Assembly (NCBI GenBank): GCA_003232855.1
Contig: QIKC01000082.1
Coordinates: forward strand, 1-6,083
Direction: 5' to 3'
Source: Verrucomicrobiales bacterium
GTDB taxonomy: Bacteria > Verrucomicrobiota > Verrucomicrobiia > Verrucomicrobiales > DEV007
DNA: 6,083 bases
The notes beneath the pieces were generated by a model. That model ran no database searches, was not told the DNA's origin, and saw nothing but the letters and a program-made list of their open reading frames with translations. Positions 1 to 5,817 of this stretch are shown piece by piece. The position numbers were made by a program, and so were the translations under genes. Each line of letters begins with the position of its first letter. Positions within the stretch are counted from its first letter, which is position 1.

Positions 1-232
1 CAAGAAAACTCGTTTTTACGGATCTGTTGAACTCGATCCCGACAAGGTCGGTTCCTCGGTCAAAAAAGTGGTCGAAGAGGTGATTCAACACCTCTCTGCC
101 ACCTATGGGACGCATCTCAAGATCACCCTCGATATCGATGCGAGCAACGAGGGAGGCTTCGAGGAAACGACCGTCCGAACGGTTTCAGAAAATGCGAACA
201 CGATGGGGTTCAAAGAAGGGAGCTTCGAGTGA
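1..232 (+). CDS. C-terminal end of a DUF499-like ATPase (5' truncated by window)
   Basis: An open frame enters from the left edge (first full codon at 2) and ends at TGA 230-232, giving 76 residues with no in-frame stop. The start lies outside the window. Readable landmarks are RFYGSVELDP (residues 4-13), a helix with VVEEVIQHL (23-31), a beta-rich stretch KITLDIDA (40-47), and the ending VRTVSENANTMGFKEGSFE (58-76). From memory this pattern (FYGSVELDP, then EEVIQHL, then a beta strand and VRTVxEN near the stop) matches the C-terminus of large DUF499 ATPases. These often sit beside DUF1156 methyltransferase-like and helicase genes in phage-defence-associated loci. The ATPase motifs would be upstream and cannot be checked. 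Base composition appears lower in GC than the genes to the right. The frame is certain; the family is a recognition-based inference. Confidence 0.6.
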   Translation, partial: KKTRFYGSVELDPDKVGSSVKKVVEEVIQHLSATYGTHLKITLDIDASNEGGFEETTVRTVSENANTMGFKEGSFE

Positions 233-265
233 AGCCGCTGGCGCCCCTCTTGCCTAGCAAGAAAT

Positions 266-356
266 TCTCACACGAAGGCACGAAGAGGAAAGGAAGAAAA
301 TAAATGAATCCGAGATTCTCAATTTCCCCAAAAAACCTTCGTGCCTTCGTGTGAGA
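266..356. repeat. 20-bp perfect inverted repeat, 51-bp spacer
   Basis: The left arm 266-285 (tctcacacgaaggcacgaag) is an exact reverse complement of the right arm 337-356. Pairing stops abruptly at both arm ends. The arms contain a tandem 8-mer: the right side reads ccttcgtg twice at 336-351, followed by tgaga. The spacer (286-336) is AT- and purine-rich. Sequence of this 'cttcgtgccttcgtg' type recurs in intergenic regions of Verrucomicrobiota and Planctomycetota genomes, as I recall. It could form a long stem-loop between the two convergent gene ends and act as a terminator or mRNA 3' stabiliser, or it could be a dispersed REP-like element. The inverted repeat is directly visible; function is inference. 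Confidence 0.85.
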
Positions 357-364
357 TAGAATCC

Positions 365-383
365 AAAAAACCTTCGTGTGAGA
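365..383. repeat. Third, shortened copy of the cttcgtg repeat
   Basis: Positions 365-383 repeat the A6-plus-right-arm block at 330-356 in direct orientation. They lack exactly one 8-bp ccttcgtg unit: aaaaaaccttcgtgtgaga here, against the same sequence with ccttcgtg doubled. The copy ends 6 bp from the stop codon of the leftward gene. This indicates local duplication followed by loss or gain of one 8-mer. Confidence 0.8.
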
Positions 384-389
384 CAAAGA

Positions 390-3056
390 TCAGCGCTGGG
401 GAAGCGGTGCCGGTTCGGGATCGGCTTTCGGTTCCGGGGGCTCTTCTTTTTTCTCCCGCCGTGGGATGAGGCGGGGGATGGGGATGAGGTCGCGGGCTTT
501 GGAGCCGAGCTCGACGACGCCTTTGACGCCGGTGCCGATTACTTTGGCGCCGGTTTGTAGCGTTTTGGCGCCGATGCCGAGTGTGCCTTTGACGCCGGCT
601 CCTACGACGGCTGGGATGGCCTGCACGACGGTGGGTGTAGTGTTGGGGAGCATCTTGCCATCGGCGTCGCGACGGCGGGGGAGGGTGAAGTTCACCGGTC
701 GCCAGGTGGGATCGGACACTGGGCCTTCGCCCTTGTAACGCAGCAGTTTAGAGAGTGGCCAACTGACGATGCTCAGTGGCCCGCGGGCGCTCATTTCGGC
801 GTTGATGTCGAGTTGTTTGGTGAGGGTGTCGATCTGTCCCTTGGCGCGCAGGATGAAGCCGGGGGTGAGGGCTTCGAAGTCGTTGCTGTGGATGATGCCT
901 TTGTCGATGGTGCAGGTGGCGTTCGCTGCGGTGGCGACGCTGTAACCGGCGGTGGGGCGGTCGAGCACGCCGCTGATCAGTCGCGAAATGGGTCCCATGA
1001 CGGGGATGGCGAAGACGTCGCCGTCGACTAGCGTTGCGGCGCCTTTGCCCGACCAGCGTTTGGGGTCGTCTGCGGGTACGGTGAACTGGAGGTTGCCAGC
1101 CAGCGTGCCGCGGGTCTGGGTGGGGATGTCGTAGAGTGCGGCGAGCTGGCCGAAGTCGATTGCGGTGGCGTCGAAGGTGCCTTGGTAATTGCCCCGTTGC
1201 GATCCGAGGCCGACCGTGCCGGTGTAGTTAGTGCGGCCGCCGAGCAGGCCGGTTTTGATGTCGAGGCCGAGGTCGGTGCCTTTGACGGTGACGGTGCCGG
1301 CGGGGGATTCGAGGGGGAGTTCGCGATCGAACAGGGGGAAGGTCACGCCGTCGGTGGCGCGGAAGGTGGCGGTCAGGTCGGTGCGGGATCTGCGGCCGAT
1401 GTCGATGGTGCCGTCGAAGGTGACCTGTGGCGGTTTGTCAAAGTGGTAACGTGAGAGGATGAGTGCAGTCTTCGGGGCGAAGTAGGCGGCGGTGGGGGTG
1501 GGGAAGATGGTACCTTTGACTCCTTTGACGATCACCAGTTTGTCTCCGAGGCGTACTTCGACGCGTTTGCCGTCGAGGTAGCCTTCCTCTCGATGCAGGC
1601 GGAAGTCGGTGAAGATGAGGTTTTTTCCGGTGACTTCCAAATTGCCAGTGGTGCCGACGACGGGGATCTCGCGGTAGTGGCAGGGGCCGAGGGTGAAGTG
1701 GCCGCGCGTGGTCCACTCGCGCGGGTCGATGCCGGGGCCTTCGCCGGTGACGCTGACGCTGATGGTGGGGTTGCTGTCGAACTGGAAGCGGTGAATGAAG
1801 CGTCGGGTCACTTCTTTGCCAAAGAAGGGGATGAAGGTGGTGGGATCCATCTCGATCGCCGCTTGGTAGCGGATGCCGTCTTGCTTGCTGTAGAGGGCGT
1901 TGGCGCTGGTGGTTCCGCTCTTGTGTTCTAACAACAAGTTGCGCAGGTACCAGCGGTCGGGGGCGATTGAAAAATCGGCGTAGGCGCCCTCGAAGATTTG
2001 CCCGCGGCTGGCGAAGCGTTCGCACTCGAAGGTGCCGGTCATGCTCAGCGCCAGGCGCGGCGATTCGGGCTCGTCTGGGAGCAGGATGATGCCTTTCGCC
2101 CCCAGTTTCGGCGGGTCAAAGAACACCACTTCGCCGAGCGAGTTGGTCTCGAAGAGCGAGCGCATGAGGGTGTGGGAGTCGATGGAGGATTCGAGGTTGA
2201 AGGGGATTTCGTTGCTGCCGATGCGCCAGTGGGCGTCGGCGTAGAGCTCGCCGAACTGGTCGATGATCTTGATTTGGTCGAGGAGGATATCGGGGTAGTG
2301 GAACTCGGCGCGCACGTCGATGTTCTCGCAGTAGTAGTTTCCTCTGCCGACGTTGTCCCCGGAGAGGCGTGCGGTGGCTTCGATGCTTTCCGGGTGGCTG
2401 AGGTCGCCGATCAATTCGATGTGCAGGTGCGGCGGGGCGGCGGGGTCGAGGTGGAATTTATCCAGCTCGGTGACGACGCGGGCGAAGGCTGCGCGGCGTC
2501 GCCTCATGATTTCTAGTTTTTTTTCTGGGTCGTGATCGTCGGCTTTGAAGGCGTCTGGGTCGGGTTGTAGCAGCGAGCCGACTAGGGTCACATGGATGCC
2601 TTGGAAATCGCACTCGGCGCGCTCGATCTCGATTTTGTTCTCTGGGATTTGTATGCGCGCGCTGAAGTTTTTGATCTCGATCCGCTCGCCGTCAGGGTCT
2701 TCCGGGTCGATCGGGAAGGCGATGTCGGCATCGCGGAATTCGATGGTGTTGAGGAACTGTTGTTTGCGCAACAGCTTGGCGATGTCGATGTCGAGGGTGA
2801 TGTTGTCGATCGAAGCGAAGACCGATCGGTGTCGCGAGCCGGTGAAGATTTTCACATCGCGCGCCACCAGCCCTTCGATGGGGTCGATGGTCAGCTTGCC
2901 GATCTCTGCCTCGATGCCGTGGCGTTCGAACTCCGCCATGATGAGGCGTCGCCACTTTTTGGTGAAGCCTTGATCGTAGGCGTACACGGCTGCCCATGCC
3001 CCGACGCCGAGGACGACGATCAGGATGGAGACGGCGGCAAGACGCAGGTGGCGCAT
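390..3056 (-). CDS. AsmA-like / TamB-YhdP-type envelope protein
   Basis: The product is 888 residues from ATG 3056 to TGA 390. The frame stays open to a TTG at 3194, but that would overlap the divergent hydrolase start, and the sequence before residue 1 is not conserved-looking. The ATG places a classical anchor at the N-terminus: MRHLR, then a hydrophobic helix at about 6-25. Next comes the AsmA-type opening (about 33-71, GKLTIDPIEGLVARDVKIF). A long series of beta-strand repeats follows, then an AsmA-like C-terminal region at about 670-795 (GKGAATLVDGDVFAIPVMGP, later GFILRAKGQIDTL). Family members are inner-membrane-anchored periplasmic beta-groove proteins linked to phospholipid transport and outer-membrane homeostasis. 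The end is unusual: a Gly/Lys-rich repeat at about 818-853, then a charged, Pro/Glu-rich tail. Exact substrate and subfamily are unknown. Confidence 0.82.
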   Translation of the reverse strand: MRHLRLAAVSILIVVLGVGAWAAVYAYDQGFTKKWRRLIMAEFERHGIEAEIGKLTIDPIEGLVARDVKIFTGSRHRSVFASIDNITLDIDIAKLLRKQQFLNTIEFRDADIAFPIDPEDPDGERIEIKNFSARIQIPENKIEIERAECDFQGIHVTLVGSLLQPDPDAFKADDHDPEKKLEIMRRRRAAFARVVTELDKFHLDPAAPPHLHIELIGDLSHPESIEATARLSGDNVGRGNYYCENIDVRAEFHYPDILLDQIKIIDQFGELYADAHWRIGSNEIPFNLESSIDSHTLMRSLFETNSLGEVVFFDPPKLGAKGIILLPDEPESPRLALSMTGTFECERFASRGQIFEGAYADFSIAPDRWYLRNLLLEHKSGTTSANALYSKQDGIRYQAAIEMDPTTFIPFFGKEVTRRFIHRFQFDSNPTISVSVTGEGPGIDPREWTTRGHFTLGPCHYREIPVVGTTGNLEVTGKNLIFTDFRLHREEGYLDGKRVEVRLGDKLVIVKGVKGTIFPTPTAAYFAPKTALILSRYHFDKPPQVTFDGTIDIGRRSRTDLTATFRATDGVTFPLFDRELPLESPAGTVTVKGTDLGLDIKTGLLGGRTNYTGTVGLGSQRGNYQGTFDATAIDFGQLAALYDIPTQTRGTLAGNLQFTVPADDPKRWSGKGAATLVDGDVFAIPVMGPISRLISGVLDRPTAGYSVATAANATCTIDKGIIHSNDFEALTPGFILRAKGQIDTLTKQLDINAEMSARGPLSIVSWPLSKLLRYKGEGPVSDPTWRPVNFTLPRRRDADGKMLPNTTPTVVQAIPAVVGAGVKGTLGIGAKTLQTGAKVIGTGVKGVVELGSKARDLIPIPRLIPRREKKEEPPEPKADPEPAPLPQR

Positions 3057-3202
3057 CGGCCAAGCGTCATGGGGGGGTGGGGAAAAGTCAAAGGGATGGG
3101 TGGCCGCCGACGCTTCTGCCTTGACGCTCGCCCCGAGATCCCGGAACCTGTGCTCGAAATTCACTTCTGCCGCGCCTTGAACGCGTGGCGCCAACCGAAA
3201 AC
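3057..3202. promoter_or_regulatory. Divergent intergenic region (promoters expected)
   Basis: This 146-bp gap lies between two divergent start codons, so both promoters should be here. A TTGACG hexamer at 3121-3126 points towards the hydrolase, but no good -10 hexamer follows at 16-18 bp. I therefore do not call a specific promoter. A G7-T-G4 run (3071-3082) lies 15-26 bp upstream of the AsmA-like start. No convincing Shine-Dalgarno sequence precedes either gene, which makes start choice depend on protein alignment. Confidence 0.4.
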
Positions 3203-4051
3203 ATGCTCCAATTTGCCGCCCTAGGGAGCGGGAGTTCTGGTAACAGCGCTCTCGTATTTACTGAACAGACCCGATTGTTGATCGATGCCGGTCTCAGCGC
3301 TAAGCAGCTGAGCCTGCGGCTCGGGGCGCTGGGTGTCGATCCGGGCGCGCTCGACGCCATCCTTGTCACCCACGAGCACGGTGATCACACGCGTGGCCTA
3401 GAGGTGTTTTGCCGCAAGGTGAATGCGCCGATTTACTGTAGCCCGATCACCCGCGAGACGATGCAACGCACGCTGAGTAGCGCCGGGGCGTGGCGGATGA
3501 TCGACTCCGGGCAGCCGTTCCGCATCGGCGATATCGATGTCAACGCCTTCACCGTGATGCATGACGCGGTGGATCCCATGGGTTTCGTCTTCGAGCACGG
3601 CGGCGCGCGTTTCGGTTTTGCCAGCGATCTCGGCCATGTCACCGGCGTGATGCGCGCGGCGTTGAAGGGTGTACACGCGCTGTTTTTGGAGGCGAATTAC
3701 GATGACACGATGCTGCAAAACGACACCAAGCGGCCGTGGTCGCTGAAGCAACGGGTGTCGTCGCGCCACGGCCATCTGTCGAACGCGCAGGCCGCCGAGC
3801 TGGTGGCGGAGATCGCCGCTGGCGGTCAACTGCGGCGGGTGCTGCTCGGGCACTTGAGCGAGGACTGCAACTGCCCGGAAGTCGCCGAGACCGCCATTCG
3901 CGTCGCCCTTCAGCGCGAGCAGCTGGGCGAAATCGAGGTCGGTTGTGCCGGTCGCGGCCAGCCCACCGGCCCCTTCGCGGTGGAATCGTGCGTGTCCGAA
4001 CCCCCAGCTGCAGCTCCCGGCGAATCCGCGCAGCTGACCCTCTTCGGTTAG
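3203..4051 (+). CDS. WalJ/YycJ-like metallo-beta-lactamase-fold hydrolase
   Basis: The product is 282 residues from ATG 3203, which gives the family-typical start MLQFAALGSGSSGNS. A GTG at 3185 would add six residues and cannot be excluded. The metal-binding signature THEHGDH is at 56-62 (H57, H59, D61, H62). Further ligand-type positions are H120 (VMHDAVDP), D142 (FASDLGH) and H217 (LLGHLSEDCN). LEANYDDTML (162-171) and HGHLSN (189-194) are hallmarks of the WalJ/YycJ branch, so an active two-metal enzyme is expected. Family members are cytoplasmic; Bacillus YycJ has been reported as a 5'-exonuclease linked to mismatch repair. After about residue 245 comes a linker ending in QLTLFG, a probable sliding-clamp-binding peptide. 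It sits 79 bp upstream of trpE on the same strand. The fold and branch are clear; the physiological substrate is inferred. Confidence 0.92.
   Translation: MLQFAALGSGSSGNSALVFTEQTRLLIDAGLSAKQLSLRLGALGVDPGALDAILVTHEHGDHTRGLEVFCRKVNAPIYCSPITRETMQRTLSSAGAWRMIDSGQPFRIGDIDVNAFTVMHDAVDPMGFVFEHGGARFGFASDLGHVTGVMRAALKGVHALFLEANYDDTMLQNDTKRPWSLKQRVSSRHGHLSNAQAAELVAEIAAGGQLRRVLLGHLSEDCNCPEVAETAIRVALQREQLGEIEVGCAGRGQPTGPFAVESCVSEPPAAAPGESAQLTLFG
4031..4045 (+). other. C-terminal QLTLF, candidate beta-clamp-binding motif
   Basis: Residues 277-281 of the hydrolase read Q-L-T-L-F, followed by a single Gly and the stop. This fits the bacterial sliding-clamp (DnaN) binding pentapeptide consensus QLxLF. It lies at the extreme C-terminus after a flexible-looking Pro/Ala/Ser/Glu linker (about 265-276), which is where clamp-binding peptides usually occur. 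The motif is seen directly; binding is inference. Confidence 0.5.
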
Positions 4052-4099
4052 CAGATAGCGTTTGCGGGCACTGCGATTAAAGTGTTCAGATTGAACCAT

Positions 4100-4115
4100 C
4101 AGTAACCGGTGACTG
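4100..4115. promoter_or_regulatory. Near-palindrome upstream of trpE
   Basis: cagtaaccggtgactg is self-complementary at 14 of 16 positions, centred on ACCGGT. It ends 15 bp before the trpE start. It could be an operator or just chance in a GC-rich background. It does not resemble the E. coli TrpR operator. Confidence 0.2.
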
Positions 4116-4130
4116 AAAATTTCCCCCGCT

Positions 4131-5630
4131 TTGCCCGACATCCCTCTACAACCTAGTTTCGAAGAGTTCGCGGCGCGTGCCGCGCGCGGTAATTTGGTGC
4201 CGGTGTACGCCGAGATGACCGCCGATTATGAGACGCCGCTGTCGGCGTTTAATAAGCTATCGGACGGCAAACACGCGTTCCTCTTAGAGTCGGCGGAGAG
4301 CACCGATCACGGCGGGCGCTACTCCTTCGTCGGCAGCGATCCGCGGGCGGTGATCGAGGCACGCGGCACCATGGTGGCCATCACCGAGGGCGGTCAGCGG
4401 CGCGAGTTCGAGAGTGCCAGCGGCGACCCGCTGCGCGATTTAGAGGAATTCATGGCGAAGTATCAACCCGTGGCCGGCCCGGAATTTCCGCCCTTTTACG
4501 GCGGCGCCGTCGGCTACTTGGCTTATGACGCCGTGCGCTATTTCGAGCCCACGGTGCCGCCGCCGCCGCCGGACCAGTTGGGTCTGCCGGACATGGTGTT
4601 CATGGTCACGGAGACGGTGATCATCTTCGACCACCGCGAGCGCAAGTTGCTCATCGTCGCCAACGTCCTCACCGATGGCGAAGACGATCTCCAGGCGGCC
4701 TACGAGAGCGCCCGAGATGTCATCAACCGTTCCGTCGTGCGCCTCACTGCGGGTGCCGCCTTCAAACCCCTGCTCGGCGGCGCGCCCACCGAAACGGCCG
4801 AGCCACGCAGCAACACCACCGAGGCGGAATACTGCGCCATGGTCGAGGAGGCGAAGGAGTTCATCCACGCCGGCGACGCTTTCCAAATCGTGCCCTCGCA
4901 GCGCTTCGAGGTCGATTTCGACGGCGCCCCCATCGACCTCTACCGCGCATTGCGCTCGGTCAATCCCTCGCCCTACATGTTCTGCCTGCAATTCGGCGAG
5001 GGCTTTTCGCTGGTCGGCTGTTCGCCAGAGGTACACGTGCGCGCCATCGACGGCCGTATCGACATTCGCCCCATCGCCGGCACCCGCTGGCGCGGCGCGA
5101 CTCCGGAGGAAGATGATGCACTGGCCAAAGAATTGTTAGAAGATCCAAAGGAGCGCGCCGAGCACATCATGCTGGTCGATTTGGCGCGCAACGACGTCGG
5201 TCGCGTCGCGGAATTTGACAGCATAAAGGTCGATGATTTCATGATTGTCGAGCGCTACAGCCACGTCATGCACATCGTCTCCAATGTCACCGGCAACCTC
5301 GCGCCCGGCAAAAACGCCTACGACGTGATGCGCGCGACCTTCCCCGCCGGCACCGTCAGCGGCGCGCCCAAGGTGCGGGCGATGCAGATCATTAATTCGT
5401 TAGAAAAGAGCAAGCGCGGCGCCTACGCCGGCGCCGTCGGCTACTTCGGTTTCGACGGCAACCACGACTCCTGCATCGCCCTGCGCACTGCGGTGCTCAA
5501 GGACGGCAAGGCCTACGTGCAGGCGGGAGCCGGGGTGGTCGCCGATTCGGATCCGCTCTACGAATACAGAGAGACGGTGAACAAAGCGGTGGCGCTGGTG
5601 CGCGGGATCGAGCGGGCGAAGGGGCTGTAG
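4131..5630 (+). CDS. trpE: Anthranilate synthase component I
   Basis: The product is 499 residues, the usual full length. It converts chorismate and ammonia (from the glutaminase partner TrpG) to anthranilate, the first committed step of tryptophan synthesis, in the cytoplasm. The N-terminal domain carries LLES (51-54) and the catalytic domain NPSPYMF (278-284), both parts of the tryptophan feedback site. Catalytic-domain motifs are PIAGTR (314-319), EHIMLVDLARND (344-355, catalytic His345), PAGTVSGAPK (405-414), GYFGFDG (437-443), QAGAGVVADSDP (464-475) and EYRET (478-482). Ala in PIAGT, where PabB has Lys, supports TrpE over PabB. The start is TTG 4131. The frame is stopped upstream at TGA 4110-4112, and the next ATG (4215) would delete the conserved PSFEEFAARAARGNLVPVY segment. 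No trpG lies in the window, and no fused glutaminase is present. Confidence 0.96.
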   Translation: MPDIPLQPSFEEFAARAARGNLVPVYAEMTADYETPLSAFNKLSDGKHAFLLESAESTDHGGRYSFVGSDPRAVIEARGTMVAITEGGQRREFESASGDPLRDLEEFMAKYQPVAGPEFPPFYGGAVGYLAYDAVRYFEPTVPPPPPDQLGLPDMVFMVTETVIIFDHRERKLLIVANVLTDGEDDLQAAYESARDVINRSVVRLTAGAAFKPLLGGAPTETAEPRSNTTEAEYCAMVEEAKEFIHAGDAFQIVPSQRFEVDFDGAPIDLYRALRSVNPSPYMFCLQFGEGFSLVGCSPEVHVRAIDGRIDIRPIAGTRWRGATPEEDDALAKELLEDPKERAEHIMLVDLARNDVGRVAEFDSIKVDDFMIVERYSHVMHIVSNVTGNLAPGKNAYDVMRATFPAGTVSGAPKVRAMQIINSLEKSKRGAYAGAVGYFGFDGNHDSCIALRTAVLKDGKAYVQAGAGVVADSDPLYEYRETVNKAVALVRGIERAKGL

Positions 5631-5694
5631 GGCGTTCGTGAAAAATTCGGTCTAGTGTTTCACCAAATCTAAGCTGTCGGGTTGCGGAGGAGGA

Positions 5695-5800
5695 AACCGC
5701 AGATTACGCAGATGAACGCGAATTTGGAAAAAGCTGCGGAAGCCTCCAATAAATCGGTGTTAATCCAATAAATCGGTGTTAATCCGCGTAATCGGTGGTT
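5695..5800. repeat. Imperfect inverted repeat, 29-bp arms
   Basis: The left arm 5695-5723 and the reverse complement of the right arm 5772-5800 agree at 22 of 29 positions. They share the uninterrupted core gattacgc. A second stem, 5689-5702 with 5734-5747 (11 of 14 pairs, ggagg and ccgcag ends), overlaps the left arm, so two alternative folds are possible. The motif 'aaccgcagattacgcagat' resembles a dispersed intergenic element that I associate with Verrucomicrobiota and related phyla. Its function is unknown; termination between convergent genes is one option. Confidence 0.7.
5746..5783. repeat. 19-bp tandem duplication, two exact copies
   Basis: ccaataaatcggtgttaat occurs at 5746-5764 and again at 5765-5783 with no mismatch, followed by the first two bases of a third unit. 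The second copy merges into the right arm of the larger inverted repeat. It looks like a recent replication-slippage duplication of one edge of that element. Confidence 0.85.
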
Positions 5801-5817
5801 TGATTTGAATCCGACCA

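Larger units (their letters stand above)
233..389. other. Convergent intergenic gap with repeats
   Basis: This gap separates the stop codons of two genes pointing at each other. Most of it is occupied by the repeat copies listed separately. I see no coding potential in it. A shared bidirectional terminator is plausible because both transcripts end here, but neither side of the hairpin carries a strong T-run. Confidence 0.6.
5631..5817. other. Convergent intergenic gap with a second repeat family
   Basis: This gap lies between the trpE stop and the stop of a leftward partial gene. It has no coding potential that I can support. The right two thirds consist of repeat sequence described in separate entries. 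A short stem (gtgaaa 5638-5643 with tttcac 5658-5663) just after trpE lacks a T-run and is too weak to call a terminator. Confidence 0.6.

Noticed and set aside
266..383. CRISPR array
   Set aside because: Copies are in mixed orientation, of unequal length, and have no regular spacers.
1438..2025. A 195-codon minus-strand frame inside the AsmA-like gene
   Set aside because: Its composition is dominated by Arg, Pro and His, typical of an out-of-frame reading of GC-rich coding DNA. The overlapping AsmA-like frame is continuous and sensible.
2517..2524. T8 tract (A8 on the coding strand) inside the AsmA-like gene as a frameshift or phase-variation site
   Set aside because: The gene reads through in frame as GAA AAA AAA CTA with family-like sequence on both sides. 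One 8-base run is not evidence of programmed slippage.
3071..3082. G7-T-G4 run before the AsmA-like start as a phase-variable promoter tract
   Set aside because: It is short, interrupted, and in GC-rich DNA. No -35/-10 pair can be placed around it, so a switch is unsupported.
3057..3194. Longer TTG start for the AsmA-like protein (46 extra residues)
   Set aside because: It would overlap the extended GTG start region of the divergent hydrolase and leave no promoter space. The ATG at 3056 places the membrane anchor at the N-terminus as expected.
1998..3224. Long plus-strand open frames (172 and 210 codons) opposite the AsmA-like gene
   Set aside because: They are shadows of the minus-strand gene in GC-rich DNA: Val/Gly/Asp/Glu-heavy composition, no recognisable domain, and the opposite frame has clear family motifs.
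4052..4130. Trp leader peptide or attenuator before trpE
   Set aside because: There is no TGG codon in the gap and no terminator-like hairpin with a T-run. The only mini frame (TTG AAC CAT CAG TAA) has no Trp.
3398..4141. A 247-codon minus-strand frame opposite the hydrolase
   Set aside because: It is antisense to a gene with intact metallo-beta-lactamase motifs and has no protein-like features of its own.
5638..5663. Intrinsic terminator after trpE
   Set aside because: The stem is only 6 bp with a 14-nt loop, AT-rich, and not followed by a T-run.
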